64,000 nt of DNA from Leptospira neocaledonica (GCF_002812205.1 NZ_NPEA01000010.1:62001-126000); one strand, 5' to 3'; positions 1-9,904 are shown, numbered from the stretch's first letter. Program-made: numbers and translations. Notes: generated by a model not told the origin, from the sequence alone.

Positions 1-1227
1 CCGATCGATTATCATATCTTCGATTTAAACGGAAGACAAATATCGGACCAGGGTTTCAGAAGAATTTCACACACAGAAATAAATTCTCCGGATCTCATAA
101 TTGTTTCTGTAGAAGATTTGGAAGGAGTTTATAATCTTAAAGAGAGAAAATTTCAAATACCGCCTACTTATGATGAAATCCGTTCGGCTGAAGAAGGTTT
201 ATTCATAGTAAGAAAGGATAGAAAAACTTTTTATATAAACGAAAATAATGAGTCCGTTTTCCCCCTAACTTTCAACTCCGCAAGAAATTTTTCCGAGGGG
301 TTGGCTACTGTCGGAAGAGACGATAAATATGCTTATATAGATAGAAAAGGAAATCTTATAACAGACTTCATTTTTGAAGCTGCTGGTGATTTTCATGAGG
401 GCTTAGCTTTAGTTTGCTTAAATGGTAAATACGGATATATTGATCGAAAAGGAAATCTACAAATTCCAGCTCAATTTGATAGAGAAGATTATTTCTACAA
501 TGGCAGAACCGTCGTATTACAGAACGGAAAAAAATATTTAATTGATACCTCCGGAGAAAAAATAAGTTCGGGTTACGACAACATAGACAAATACAATGAA
601 TTTTTAATATTAGCCTTCAAGAATAATTCCGCTCCTGTCGCTTTATTAGACTGGAATGGAAAAAATATACTCCACACAAATATATCATATGTTCGGAATC
701 AAGCTGACGGAAATATTATAGTGGAAACTGAAAAAAGAAATCCTAATTTCATCCTTAACGCGAAGGGAGAAATACTGTTCACGACTAAAAATCCTCTACA
801 CCAAGTACAATACGATAACGGCTATTTTATCTCGAAAATTCCTGAGTACCCAGATCAAGAACCAGACAATTCTTCTAACAAAAATTATCTGATCAATATT
901 AAAGATAAATCTCAAAAGACAATTCCTGCTGGCGAAATAGAATATTTTAGGGAAGGTATCTTTCTAGTTCATGAAAATGACAAAAAATATTATATGAATG
1001 TTCTTTTAGAAAAAATCCCAGCGACTTCATCAATCAAAACCTTTTCTCAATTTAATAATGGACTAGCTTCCGTCGAAATCGACCAAAAATACGGAATGAT
1101 AGATAAATCAGGTGCATTTGTAATTCCGCCAATTTTCGATAAGATTGGCGAAAATATCGATGGAAAATATATAGTCGTTAAAGATAAACAATCCGGACTT
1201 TTAGATTTAGAGTCCTGTTTGAGATAA
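1..1227 (+). CDS. WG-repeat protein, 5' end outside window
   Basis: The frame is open from base 1 to the TAA at 1227, so the gene is cut by the left edge; no convincing internal start is needed. The product is built of WG-type beta repeats of about 35 residues, such as GKYGYIDRKGNLQIP and QKYGMIDKSGAFVIPP, separated by degenerate units. Such repeats are common in proteins of unknown function and probably form a beta-propeller-like or solenoid surface. The C-terminal half closely resembles the next gene (shared GEILF, YDNGY and a terminal GLL-L-SCL motif), so the two are tandem paralogues. No enzymatic motif is visible. Function unknown; an envelope or binding role is inference. Confidence 0.8.
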   Translation, partial: PIDYHIFDLNGRQISDQGFRRISHTEINSPDLIIVSVEDLEGVYNLKERKFQIPPTYDEIRSAEEGLFIVRKDRKTFYINENNESVFPLTFNSARNFSEGLATVGRDDKYAYIDRKGNLITDFIFEAAGDFHEGLALVCLNGKYGYIDRKGNLQIPAQFDREDYFYNGRTVVLQNGKKYLIDTSGEKISSGYDNIDKYNEFLILAFKNNSAPVALLDWNGKNILHTNISYVRNQADGNIIVETEKRNPNFILNAKGEILFTTKNPLHQVQYDNGYFISKIPEYPDQEPDNSSNKNYLINIKDKSQKTIPAGEIEYFREGIFLVHENDKKYYMNVLLEKIPATSSIKTFSQFNNGLASVEIDQKYGMIDKSGAFVIPPIFDKIGENIDGKYIVVKDKQSGLLDLESCLR

Positions 1228-1243
1228 ATGGATTTTAAATTGA

Positions 1244-2923
1244 ATGACAGAAAAAAATTCTGAACTTTTAAGCTGGGTCCGGTCCGGGAAATTCAAAATC
1301 TTCGCTGCATTTTTTGCAGTTTTAGTTTGTCTTTGGATTTTTTTCAATGTTTATGGCAGAAGTTCCAACCATGCATGTACAACACAATTTGAACCGAAGG
1401 CCGATTATCAAGGGGAACTAAATTATATAACTCTGGTCCCATCCAATTCTAAAATTCCTGGTATAAAATTACTCGGTGAAAATTTGAGTTTTGCAAGATT
1501 TGGACCGGAGCAGCCAGCATATCTGGCATTTACGAGGAAATTCAAGAGTGGGTTAGCAACTCTCGACGGAGATATCCTTATCTCCAAAGGATATGAGAAC
1601 TTCTCTATCTATCCTAACGTAATTGTCGCGTACGATAGAATCGCGGGAGACGAAGGATACGGTTATTACGATATCTACGATATAGCGGGTAAACGGATAG
1701 GAAATGAAACCTACGACAAATATACTTATTTCGAAGCGGAACCTGAATCTTTGGCGGTATGTAAGAGGGACAGCTGGGGGTGTACCTGGGGTATATTAGA
1801 TCTAAAAGAGAAAAAAATCAAAATCCCGATCTCCTACAGCGGTATATTTTCCTACTCGGAAGGTATACTCTTAGTAAGTAGTTCGCCAAATAACCAATAC
1901 GGTTTTCATAAATATCATTTTATCAACGACAAAGAAGAACCTTTATCCCCTCTTTCATTCGACGGTTTCACTTCCGGTTTTTCGGAAGGCCACGCCGCAG
2001 TGGAAATAGGTATGAAATTCACTTACATAGACAAAAAAGGGCAGCTGCTCTCAGACTTTATATATGAAACTGGAAGAAAATTTTCAGACGGTTTAGGTCT
2101 GGTAAAACTAAACGGCAAATACGGCTTTATTGATCATGAAGGAAAAGTGAAGATCCCATTCCAATATGAACAAGCTTGGCCGTTTTCCGATGGTTTTGCG
2201 AAGGTGTACCGGGATAAAAAGCCCTACATAATAGATACTTCTGGAAAAGAAATATTCCAGGGGACGGGAATAGACAAAATCAATAATTTCTTATATGAAG
2301 CTTATAATAGCAGCGGTAAAAAATCTTCTTATATATACGTATTGAATGCTAATTTCAAACCGATTCGACCGTTCGCCTTCGATCGTGTCTCCGAACAAAA
2401 GGATGGGAATATCATCTTAGCAAGCTTAAAAGAAGGCACTAGTCAAATCATTAGCCCGAAAGGTGAAATATTATTCAGCTCGAAAGATTCCCTCCATGAT
2501 TCCTTTTACGACAACGGATATTTGATCTTAAAGAGGTCGGGATCCAATGAGAAAAATGATGATGGTAAATACTATCTAATCAACATCGCAAGTAAAACGG
2601 AAAAGGAACTCCCTTATCAAAACATTAGGATTTTTACATCCGGAGTTTTTATAGCAAAAGAGGGGGAAAAGGAAATCTATGTAGATACCGAAGGAAATCG
2701 GATTTCAGGAAATTTCACTGCAGATGAGTTACAACCTTTCGTAAACGGTATCGCTATTGTGATGGTAAATGGAAAATACGGATTTATAGACAAATCCGGA
2801 AATTCTATCACTCCTCCGATTTTCGAAGCCATAGAAAAACCAATCGAAGAAAATAAGTATCTAGTATCATACGGAAAGAAAACCGGATTATTGAACTTAA
2901 CATCTTGTTTGCCTCAAAATTAA
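1244..2923 (+). CDS. Membrane-anchored WG-repeat protein
   Basis: 559 residues. A single hydrophobic segment at about residues 18-38 follows a short polar N-terminus, which suggests an uncleaved signal anchor with the rest outside the cytoplasm. The remainder is WG-type repeats, for example GKYGFIDHEGKVKIP near residue 290 and GKYGFIDKSGNSITPP near residue 515. It begins 16 bases after the previous stop and shares its C-terminal layout (GEILFSSKDSLHD, TGLLNLTSCL), which indicates a tandem duplication and probable cotranscription. No strong Shine-Dalgarno precedes the chosen ATG. Function unknown; the repeat family is associated with binding rather than catalysis. Confidence 0.82.
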   Translation: MTEKNSELLSWVRSGKFKIFAAFFAVLVCLWIFFNVYGRSSNHACTTQFEPKADYQGELNYITLVPSNSKIPGIKLLGENLSFARFGPEQPAYLAFTRKFKSGLATLDGDILISKGYENFSIYPNVIVAYDRIAGDEGYGYYDIYDIAGKRIGNETYDKYTYFEAEPESLAVCKRDSWGCTWGILDLKEKKIKIPISYSGIFSYSEGILLVSSSPNNQYGFHKYHFINDKEEPLSPLSFDGFTSGFSEGHAAVEIGMKFTYIDKKGQLLSDFIYETGRKFSDGLGLVKLNGKYGFIDHEGKVKIPFQYEQAWPFSDGFAKVYRDKKPYIIDTSGKEIFQGTGIDKINNFLYEAYNSSGKKSSYIYVLNANFKPIRPFAFDRVSEQKDGNIILASLKEGTSQIISPKGEILFSSKDSLHDSFYDNGYLILKRSGSNEKNDDGKYYLINIASKTEKELPYQNIRIFTSGVFIAKEGEKEIYVDTEGNRISGNFTADELQPFVNGIAIVMVNGKYGFIDKSGNSITPPIFEAIEKPIEENKYLVSYGKKTGLLNLTSCLPQN

Positions 2924-2974
2924 TAGTGGGCTAATATTTATTTTTAATTTTCTTTTCTCCTTGCCAACCTGCGG

Positions 2975-2980
2975 TATAAT
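2975..2980 (+). promoter_or_regulatory. Possible -10 element before DUF485/symporter genes
   Basis: A perfect TATAAT lies 33 bases upstream of the DUF485 start. No good -35 hexamer sits 16-18 bases before it, so this is a tentative promoter call from position and consensus only. Confidence 0.35.
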
Positions 2981-3012
2981 TCTATTCTCTCCGCCGTTCC
3001 AAGGACTTCAAC

Positions 3013-3321
3013 ATGAAGATAAAAGCTCATCAATTGATAGAATCCATCGAGTTTAAAAAATTAGTTCGAACTAGATGGACAGTTAGTTTCGTTTTACTGT
3101 TTTTCCTATTCCTAAACTATTATGGATTTATACTGATCATTGCCTTAAAAAAGGAATGGATCACTCAAAAAATGGGTACCGGCAACTACGGGTTATATGC
3201 AGGCGCATCAGTGATCTTGTTTTCTTGGTTACTCACATTCATATACGTTTTTTGGGCCAACAGTTATTACGACCGAGAAGTAGAAGTATTAAAATCTAAA
3301 TTAGAATCGGAGAATAAATAA
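3013..3321 (+). CDS. DUF485 small membrane protein
   Basis: 102 residues with two membrane segments (about residues 24-45 and 62-86) joined by a short polar loop and followed by a charged tail. Size, topology and position match the DUF485 (YjcH-like) proteins encoded just before acetate-type sodium/solute symporters. An AAGGA Shine-Dalgarno lies about eight bases before the ATG. Its TAA overlaps the ATG of the symporter by one base (TAATG), which indicates translational coupling. In known systems the protein accompanies ActP, but its biochemical role is not established. Confidence 0.88.
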   Translation: MKIKAHQLIESIEFKKLVRTRWTVSFVLLFFLFLNYYGFILIIALKKEWITQKMGTGNYGLYAGASVILFSWLLTFIYVFWANSYYDREVEVLKSKLESENK

Positions 3322-4859
3322 TGGAATCCTCTTTAGGCCAGCCGAATTTTATCTCAGTTCTATTCTTCGTTATATTCGTAGTTCTTACATTGGGAATTAC
3401 TTATTGGGCTGCTAAAAAGACCAAAACTTCCAGTGAGTTTTATGCAGCTGGAAGATCGATTACAGGCTTTCAAAACGGTCTGGCTCTTTCAGGAGACTTC
3501 ATGTCCGCGGCTTCCTTCTTGGGAATTTCAGGCATGGTAGCCTTGAAAGGTTACGATGGGATCATCTATGCAGTCGGCTGGCTTGTGGGTTGGCCCGCAC
3601 TCATGTTCCTTTTAGCGGAACCATTACGTAATTTAGGAAAATACACTTTTGCAGACGTATTAGCTTTTCGTTTAAAACAAAAACCGATACGAATCGTTGC
3701 TTCTATCGGTGGAATCTTAGTAACAATTACCTACTCTATCGCTCAGATTGTCGGTTCCGGAAAGTTGATCAATCTTATGTTCGGCCTTCCCTATGAGCTG
3801 GCTGTTGTGATCGTGGGCGGGGTAATGCTTCTATATGTTTTGTTTGGAGGAATGATAGCAACCACTTGGGTCCAGATCATCAAAGCCTGTCTTTTACTTT
3901 TCGGTGTTACCCTACTTGTAATTTTATCCTTGGCTCAATTCGGTTTCAGCCTAGAAAATTTATTCTCCGAAGTAGAGACTAAATTTGGAAGAGCAGCTTT
4001 AGAACCGGGAGGATTTGCAGCGAGTCCGATTGATTCTATTTCCTTGGGACTTGCTTTAATGTTTGGTCTATTAGGATTGCCTCATATTCTAATGAGATTT
4101 TATACGGTGCCTGACGCGAAAGAAGCCAGAAAATCCGTTGCTTATGCCACGACCTTTATCGGATATTTTTATATCATCATTCCAATCGTGGGGTTTGCGG
4201 CTGCAGTCCTCATCGGAAGAGAACAGATCGCGGGTATAGACAAGGGTGGAAATATGGCAGCCGCACTTTTGGCCGAACTATTAGGGGGAACTCCCTTCTT
4301 AGGATTTATCGCGGCAGTCGCTTTTGCTACCATTCTTGCAGTGGTTGCAGGCCTAACATTAGCTGCCGCTTCTACCATCTCTCACGATCTTTATTTCAAT
4401 GTATTCACAGAAGGTAAAGCAACCGAAAAGGACCAAGTCTCCGTTGCTAAAAAAGCAACCGTCGTCTTCAGTATAGTGAGCATTCTCCTTGGGATCTTAT
4501 TCAAGGATCAGAATGTGGCTTTCATGGTAGGTTTGGCATTTGCGATCGCAGCCAGCGGAAATTTTCCGGCATTATTCTTATCCATTCTATGGAAGAATTT
4601 CAGCACGGTAGGCGGAGTGTTCTCCATTCTGATCGGTTCGGTCTCTGCGACTTTATTTATAATATTTAGCCCTACTGTTTGGGTGGATGTTTTCAAATTC
4701 GATCAGGCAATCTTCCCTTTAAAAAATCCTGCGATCGTTTCTATGTCTTTGGCGTTTGTTTCTGCATTTATTTTTTCTAAACTGTTTCCGGATGAAACTG
4801 CAGCTGCAAAATTCGAATCCGAAAAAGTTAGAGTTTATTTAGGAATAGGCGCGGAGTAA
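3321..4859 (+). CDS. actP: Sodium:solute symporter, acetate permease ActP-like
   Basis: 512 residues with the many hydrophobic helices of the SSS family. The N-terminal region carries a SSEFYAAGRSITGFQNGLA stretch and the SAASFLGISG helix break typical of this family. The DUF485 partner directly upstream points to the ActP/short-chain monocarboxylate branch. The likely role is Na+-driven uptake of acetate or a similar small carboxylate across the inner membrane. No acetyl-CoA synthetase gene is adjacent, so the substrate is inferred from the pairing. The gene ends 24 bases before the convergent AI-2E transporter gene. Confidence 0.85.
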   Translation: MESSLGQPNFISVLFFVIFVVLTLGITYWAAKKTKTSSEFYAAGRSITGFQNGLALSGDFMSAASFLGISGMVALKGYDGIIYAVGWLVGWPALMFLLAEPLRNLGKYTFADVLAFRLKQKPIRIVASIGGILVTITYSIAQIVGSGKLINLMFGLPYELAVVIVGGVMLLYVLFGGMIATTWVQIIKACLLLFGVTLLVILSLAQFGFSLENLFSEVETKFGRAALEPGGFAASPIDSISLGLALMFGLLGLPHILMRFYTVPDAKEARKSVAYATTFIGYFYIIIPIVGFAAAVLIGREQIAGIDKGGNMAAALLAELLGGTPFLGFIAAVAFATILAVVAGLTLAAASTISHDLYFNVFTEGKATEKDQVSVAKKATVVFSIVSILLGILFKDQNVAFMVGLAFAIAASGNFPALFLSILWKNFSTVGGVFSILIGSVSATLFIIFSPTVWVDVFKFDQAIFPLKNPAIVSMSLAFVSAFIFSKLFPDETAAAKFESEKVRVYLGIGAE

Positions 4860-4871
4860 AAGAAAAACGTA

Positions 4872-4895
4872 AAGCTGCTTATCTCAAAGCAGCTT
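4872..4895 (-). terminator. Hairpin terminator at end of AI-2E operon
   Basis: A perfect 9-bp stem (AAGCTGCTT / AAGCAGCTT) with a six-base loop. Read on the minus strand it overlaps the stop codon of the AI-2E gene and is followed by a T-rich tract (TTTACGTTTTTCTTTT). It may also slow transcription coming from the symporter on the plus strand. Confidence 0.65.
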
Positions 4896-5981
4896 ATGGT
4901 CTTTCATAGATCTGTAAAGAGAAGCAATAGTCACTTTTAATATCGCAGCTAATGGAACTGCCACAAGCATTCCAGCAATCCCGAGTAAACTTCCGCCTAC
5001 GGTAACAGCACCTACTACAATCACCGGATGTAGAGAAACCGCATCCGAGATGATAACTGGTTGAACAAAAAAATTATCTACTGCTTGCGCGATCAGGACT
5101 ACAACCAAGATTGCAACCATCAGTTCATACATTCCCATTCCGTCGTTGATGCCATTCGAATTGAATATCCCGGCACCTTGGGTCAGGGTCATAAATAATG
5201 GAGGAATCATTCCGATAATAGGCCCCAAATATGGAATGGAGTTCGCAATCCCTGCAAATAAAGCAAAGATATAGAAAAATTTTAAACCGATCACGTAAAA
5301 ACCGATCATGGATATGGCAGTAATGATCGCACTTTGAATGACCAAACTTCTTAAATAATTGGTAATCTGTTCGTTGATCTTTGCCGTTACCATCAAAGTC
5401 ATTTCGAAATATCGATTCGGAACAAGACTTACGATATTCTTATATACTCCGTTTCCGTTTAAGAGAAACAAGAATGCAAATAACGGTGTAACAACCAAGT
5501 ATCCGATCAAGGTAGGAATTACTGAAACCAACCCGCTGACCTGAGCATGGATCAACTCTGCTGCTTGTTTTACTAATTCGTCAGGGCGAATCGTGTCTTC
5601 CCAACTTGCAGGATAATCGTTGAATGTAAGTTTGAAACCTACTACTAAGTATTTGAACTTAGCATCGTCCATATCCTGTTTCCAGTTTTTAATGATCGGC
5701 TGCAATGTGGAAACGATAGGTGGAGCCACTTCCGTTGCTACCAAATAGATCGGAAGACAGATCAGAAAGATAAGAATCGCAACGGATAAGATCCTGGGAA
5801 TTCCCAATGTTTCGAAGTAGTTTATGGTTCCGTTAAATATATAAAATAAAATTAAGGAAAGAGCAATCGGTACGATTAGAAGTTGAAGGCCGATTGTAAA
5901 AAATACGATTGCCGCTCCGACCAAAAAGAAAAATATAAATCGGATAACATATGTGGAGAGCGGTTTCGTAGGATCAGGCAT
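4884..5981 (-). CDS. AI-2E family transporter (YdiK/PerM-like)
   Basis: 365 residues with about seven or eight membrane helices. The C-terminal helices contain the GxxxxIPYLGPIIGMIPP segment and the QAVDNFFVQPVIISDAVSLHPV segment (quoted in two parts here as AVDNFF and VSLHPV) that mark the AI-2E/PF01594 family. Family members export or exchange small solutes or ions and only some act on autoinducer-2, so no substrate is assigned. The start overlaps the end of the upstream cyclic-nucleotide-binding gene by eight bases. It is the last gene of a five-gene minus-strand run and ends at a hairpin terminator. Confidence 0.88.
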   Translation of the reverse strand: MPDPTKPLSTYVIRFIFFFLVGAAIVFFTIGLQLLIVPIALSLILFYIFNGTINYFETLGIPRILSVAILIFLICLPIYLVATEVAPPIVSTLQPIIKNWKQDMDDAKFKYLVVGFKLTFNDYPASWEDTIRPDELVKQAAELIHAQVSGLVSVIPTLIGYLVVTPLFAFLFLLNGNGVYKNIVSLVPNRYFEMTLMVTAKINEQITNYLRSLVIQSAIITAISMIGFYVIGLKFFYIFALFAGIANSIPYLGPIIGMIPPLFMTLTQGAGIFNSNGINDGMGMYELMVAILVVVLIAQAVDNFFVQPVIISDAVSLHPVIVVGAVTVGGSLLGIAGMLVAVPLAAILKVTIASLYRSMKDHKLL

Positions 5982-6501
5982 TTTTTTGTCTGCCCTTATA
6001 ATAAGCTTTTTCCAGTAACTGGTTGGTTTTCTGAAGCCTTTCTACTACGACTCCAGTAAGACTTAAGAGGATCTCTATTCCTATCTTAGGCTTCGTTTCT
6101 ATAATTTCTTTTAAGTCAGGCTGAAAAAACCCAAGTAAGGTAGAAGGCTCTTGTGCAATCGCGGTTGCCGTCCTTCTCTCTTCGGAGAATAAGGAAAGTT
6201 CTCCAAAGAATGAATGTTGGTCTAAATGCGCCAGGTCTAATTCCACTCCGTCTCTAACGGAACGAATAGCAACCTTACCATCGAAGATCATATAAAATCC
6301 CGCTCCGGCTTCTCCCTGCCTGAAAATTTCCTCTCCCTCTGAATATTGTCTAATATGGACTAGTCTTGCAATCTCGTGTAAGGTCCTTCTTTTTAACTTT
6401 CCGAATACGGAAGTTTCTCGAAGGAAACGCATGATCTCCGGATTGGAGGTCCCTTTTTTCTTTACGATCTTTTTCCAGATGGGGAGTTGCAGGAAATTCA
6501 A
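5974..6501 (-). CDS. Cyclic nucleotide-binding domain protein
   Basis: 175 residues. One cNMP-binding beta-barrel domain spans about residues 30-145, with the phosphate-binding cassette FGELSLFSEERRTATAIA at about 99-116; FGEL and Arg110 are the usual ligand contacts. No DNA-binding helix-turn-helix, kinase or membrane segment follows, only a helical tail, so it is probably a stand-alone sensor rather than a CRP-type regulator. The start is a TTG two bases after lspA. It overlaps the AI-2E transporter gene, so the two are translationally coupled, and regulation of that transporter is a reasonable guess. The ligand (cAMP, cGMP or none) cannot be read from sequence. Confidence 0.82.
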   Translation of the reverse strand: MNFLQLPIWKKIVKKKGTSNPEIMRFLRETSVFGKLKRRTLHEIARLVHIRQYSEGEEIFRQGEAGAGFYMIFDGKVAIRSVRDGVELDLAHLDQHSFFGELSLFSEERRTATAIAQEPSTLLGFFQPDLKEIIETKPKIGIEILLSLTGVVVERLQKTNQLLEKAYYKGRQKNA

Positions 6502-6503
6502 AA

Positions 6504-7061
6504 CTACTTCTTATCCTCTTCGATTTTCATGGTCAGGATCAGTATCACTAGTCCCACACTCACGCAGGAGTCCGCGAAGTTAAACGCTGGCCATCTATCA
6601 ATCAAAAGCCAGTTCGGCCAATCGAAGTCTAAGAAGTCCACCACTCCGATAAATCTGCCTTCGTAACGATTTTCGACGAATCCGAACTCTGCTCCGATAC
6701 CAATAATTTTTATAAAAAACTTATCTATAAAATTCCCGAAAGCTCCGGACATTACCAAGGCCCAACCGGCAGGATGTCCCAGGTCAGAATTTTTCCAACG
6801 ATATGCAATCAACACTAAGATCGCAACTGCAGTTAGAGCTAAAGAAGTTCTTGGAAATCCCTGGAAGAGGCCCATTACGAAACCGGTATTGAAAGTCAGG
6901 GTTAAACGGAAAAAATCCCCTAACAATTCTATCGGGTTATGAGGTCTTAGATATAGTATAGCGATGTATTTGGTAACCAGATCTATGACTGTTCCAATAA
7001 TCACACTTATAATGAAGATAGGCGGATATACCTCTAAGAATTTCTTTTCGAAATATTTCAC
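6504..7061 (-). CDS. lspA: Lipoprotein signal peptidase II
   Basis: 185 residues, four membrane helices. It cleaves the signal peptide of prolipoproteins in the inner membrane after Lgt has lipidated the cysteine. Conserved elements are the N-terminal D-x-x-T-K (DLVTK, 27-31), FNTGFVMG near 57, GNFIDK with Asp113, VVDF with Asp142 and FNFADS with Asp164. The stretch between Asp113 and Asp142 is about 20 residues longer than in E. coli or Bacillus enzymes as I remember them, which is an oddity. The start overlaps the stop of the ABC1 kinase gene by four bases. It is essential for a lipoprotein-rich organism such as Leptospira. Confidence 0.93.
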   Translation of the reverse strand: MKYFEKKFLEVYPPIFIISVIIGTVIDLVTKYIAILYLRPHNPIELLGDFFRLTLTFNTGFVMGLFQGFPRTSLALTAVAILVLIAYRWKNSDLGHPAGWALVMSGAFGNFIDKFFIKIIGIGAEFGFVENRYEGRFIGVVDFLDFDWPNWLLIDRWPAFNFADSCVSVGLVILILTMKIEEDKK

Positions 7062-8761
7062 TGACGATTCCTTTTAGAGCTGAATTTATTTTTGATAACG
7101 GATAGAGCAAGGAGGATTCCGAAGAAAACGGATACTCCGTAAGCTACCATTGCTTGAGTTTCGATCCCTTTATCCAGTCTATCGGTTCCATAATGGATCC
7201 CGAAAAGTACGAATGCTGCACTGATAATCTGATGACCTAAGGAATACATCCTCTTAGTATGCTGTTCCAGATCCGGAAGTTTATAGGCCTGCTTGCCTCG
7301 GTTTAAGTTTTTAACGGCCTGTAATAATTCTCCGGGAAGAGAAACTGCCTGCCCCCAAATGCCACCCTCCTGGACCAATACCTTCTGCCATTGGTTCTCC
7401 CCTTGGAAGACTAGCCCTTTAAAAGGTTTTTCTCCATAATCTAAAACGGTACGATACGGATCTAGGTTCGCGGTAATTCCTACAAGAAGACCAAGAACTC
7501 TTTCTAGAGGGACAAGAGCCGTTGGCAATTGGATCATTCTCAAGAGCCCTCGAAGGCTGGAATTGATCTCCTTTAAAAACTTCAAATCCTCAGGTGTATG
7601 GATCTGCTCGAATTTTATATTCTTAAATGAATCCGTATCGGATAAAAATTTGGAAAGTTTTTCCATGGAATAGCGGACCACTTCTTCCAACTTCTCTCTA
7701 TCCGCTTTTTTAGAAACGAGTCCTAACTCGTCTAAAGCTTCTACCAGAGCCGGATAGTCCTTAGTCATCGCACATAAAATGATCTTTCTAAGTGCGATCG
7801 CCTGGCTAGGAGGAATTTCCCCGACTGCTCCAAAATCTATAAAACAAAGTTTTTCATCCGGAGTATAGATCATATTTCCGGGATGAGGATCCGCATGATA
7901 AAACCTATATTCAAAAATCATAAGAATATAAGCTCTGATCAAAAGATCAACAGGTCTGGACTTCGCTTGTCCTTTTTTTAAAGTGCCGGCCTGAGTGATA
8001 CGTTTCCCTTCTATAAATTGAGCGGTCAAAACACTTTTGCCACTCCACTCAGGAATGAGCTTCGGAAAAACATAATCAGGCTCTTCTGCAAAATATCTAG
8101 CCATACGATCCATGGACTCAGCTTCTAAACGAAGATCGGTTTCTCTTCCGACTAATTTTGCAATTTCCTTATGAACAATCTTGAAATCAAATGTAACCAG
8201 GAATCGATTGATCCTTTTTAAAAATTTACGAACTGCTTTCAGATCTTTTTCGATTATCTCTTCGATGCCTGGATATAAAATTTTAACCGCTACTTTTTCT
8301 CCCTTAAAGGTGGCAGAATGAACTTGAGCGATAGATGCGGAAGCAAGAGGAGCTTCTGAAATATCCGGAAAAACTTCTGCTATCTCTTTTCCGAATTCTT
8401 TTTTAAATCTTTCCTTAATTTCGAAAAAAGGATGAGGAGGAACACGATCCTGCAAGTCTTGTAATGGATCCGTAAAACTTTCAGGAAATAAATGAGAAAG
8501 TGATGCAAAGTATTGACCGAGTTTTACGTAAACTCCACCCATTTTCAGGAAAAAGTCCCTACACTCGGAACCGAGTGATTTATAAAATTCTAATTCTCTT
8601 TCTTCTCTCGATTTGGAAGAAAGGAATAATCTTACAAATTTATAATACCAAAATAGACTAAGAATTTTTTTCCAAAGAAAGAAACTTCCTCGATAGTATC
8701 TTCCTCTCGCAGAATAGGAAGGCAATTGATTGGAATTTGTAGAAGGGGGGCTTGCCTGCAT
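7058..8761 (-). CDS. ABC1/UbiB-family atypical kinase
   Basis: 567 residues. ABC1 family marks are the KxGQ motif in [12 protein letters not shown] (about 76-87), the alanine-rich nucleotide loop [11 protein letters not shown] with the following VAVKI lysine, HADPHPGNM as catalytic loop, and [10 protein letters not shown] as the metal-binding DFG. Two hydrophobic helices close the protein and would anchor it in the membrane. UbiB-type proteins support isoprenoid quinone biosynthesis through an ATPase activity; Leptospira uses menaquinone (see mqnA in this window), so a quinone or lipid role is inference. It begins four bases after the oxidoreductase and overlaps lspA by four bases. Confidence 0.88.
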   Translation of the reverse strand: MQASPPSTNSNQLPSYSARGRYYRGSFFLWKKILSLFWYYKFVRLFLSSKSREERELEFYKSLGSECRDFFLKMGGVYVKLGQYFASLSHLFPESFTDPLQDLQDRVPPHPFFEIKERFKKEFGKEIAEVFPDISEAPLASASIAQVHSATFKGEKVAVKILYPGIEEIIEKDLKAVRKFLKRINRFLVTFDFKIVHKEIAKLVGRETDLRLEAESMDRMARYFAEEPDYVFPKLIPEWSGKSVLTAQFIEGKRITQAGTLKKGQAKSRPVDLLIRAYILMIFEYRFYHADPHPGNMIYTPDEKLCFIDFGAVGEIPPSQAIALRKIILCAMTKDYPALVEALDELGLVSKKADREKLEEVVRYSMEKLSKFLSDTDSFKNIKFEQIHTPEDLKFLKEINSSLRGLLRMIQLPTALVPLERVLGLLVGITANLDPYRTVLDYGEKPFKGLVFQGENQWQKVLVQEGGIWGQAVSLPGELLQAVKNLNRGKQAYKLPDLEQHTKRMYSLGHQIISAAFVLFGIHYGTDRLDKGIETQAMVAYGVSVFFGILLALSVIKNKFSSKRNRQ

Positions 8762-8765
8762 ACGA

Positions 8766-9821
8766 TTAGATTTCAGTAACCGTTCTAATTTTGGCGCCGG
8801 TTTTGATCTTATGTAAAAGTTCCATGATGCCTAGATTTTCTCCGATGTCCCCGGTCATTCTTTCCGATTTCCCCGTAATAACATTATGCATCTCCGCATA
8901 TAAGTTCATAAACGGGTTCGATCCGAGGAATGATTTTTCGGGAAATGAGACTTCCGTCAAACTATTAAATCCCTTGTATTTCTTGGAGGGCTTGGAAACA
9001 AAAAGTCTCATACCGTCATTGGAAAGAAGGATGCGGGCCTCTTCCGTCATAATATCCATTTCGAATTGAAAATACTTCCTAGCACCTCCCGCTTCCAGAA
9101 ACACCGCGGGTCCAGACTTATATTCCAAGAACGCGAGTGCACGATCCTCGATGGGGAACCCTTTTCTTTTAGTCAAAGAAGAGCAGATCCGATCCGGTTT
9201 ACCCAAAAACCAATACACTAAGTCCACTGCATGAGTTCCGTCGTGGAATAATGGCCCGGTCCTTCCTTGGAATGCCCTTCCCGGCGCCAAGGCAGAAGTC
9301 AGAACGGAGGCACGGATCGTCCGTATCGGTCCGTATTTGTGGGAGTCCAGTACCTGTTTAGCCCAGGCGTATTTAGGATGATACCTTCTCTCGTGATTGA
9401 TCCAAATACGGATTCCTTTTTTACGGGAAATTTTTTCCAGATCCTTAGCTTGTAAGAAAGTTTCACAAACAGGTTTTTCGATCAGAAAATTTTTAACACC
9501 TTTATCGATCCACTCCAATGCGTTTCGATAATGAGATTCGGATGGGCTTGCAATGATCGCAAGATCGGGTTTATATTTGGAAGGAAAATGATCTGGATCA
9601 GAGAAGGTAAATTCTTCGGGAATTTTCCACTGCTTGCGGAAGTTCTCCCTTTTATCCGGATGAGGATCCACTCCCCCTAAAAACTCAAAATTCTTTTTAC
9701 CCCAAGAAGAGAACAGAGCCCCGGAATGAGTGCAAGGCTTGGATCTATACGGATCTTTTTCCAAGGAAGAAGCAATCCTTCCCAAACCGATTAAAACAAC
9801 CTTGGTTTTTCGCATCCACAT
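8766..9821 (-). CDS. Gfo/Idh/MocA family oxidoreductase
   Basis: 351 residues. The N-terminus is a Rossmann NAD(P) fold starting VVLIGLGRIASSLEK. Family motifs FLIEKPVCET (the EKP catalytic lysine near residue 116) and HDGTHAVDLVYWFLG (the substrate-side histidine/aspartate helix) follow, with a C-terminal beta-sheet domain. The enzyme probably oxidises or reduces a sugar or cyclitol, but the substrate cannot be named. It is the first gene of the run leading to ABC1 kinase and lspA, although there is no obvious pathway link. A second ATG lies two codons in (9815). It is divergent from murF, with 83 bases between them. Confidence 0.88.
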   Translation of the reverse strand: MWMRKTKVVLIGLGRIASSLEKDPYRSKPCTHSGALFSSWGKKNFEFLGGVDPHPDKRENFRKQWKIPEEFTFSDPDHFPSKYKPDLAIIASPSESHYRNALEWIDKGVKNFLIEKPVCETFLQAKDLEKISRKKGIRIWINHERRYHPKYAWAKQVLDSHKYGPIRTIRASVLTSALAPGRAFQGRTGPLFHDGTHAVDLVYWFLGKPDRICSSLTKRKGFPIEDRALAFLEYKSGPAVFLEAGGARKYFQFEMDIMTEEARILLSNDGMRLFVSKPSKKYKGFNSLTEVSFPEKSFLGSNPFMNLYAEMHNVITGKSERMTGDIGENLGIMELLHKIKTGAKIRTVTEI

Positions 9822-9904
9822 ACTTGAAAACCCGGACCGGAAGGTTGCAAGAGGAATTTTTAAAAATAGACTGCGAGTATTTTAGGTAGGAAGATATTGG
9901 GCCC

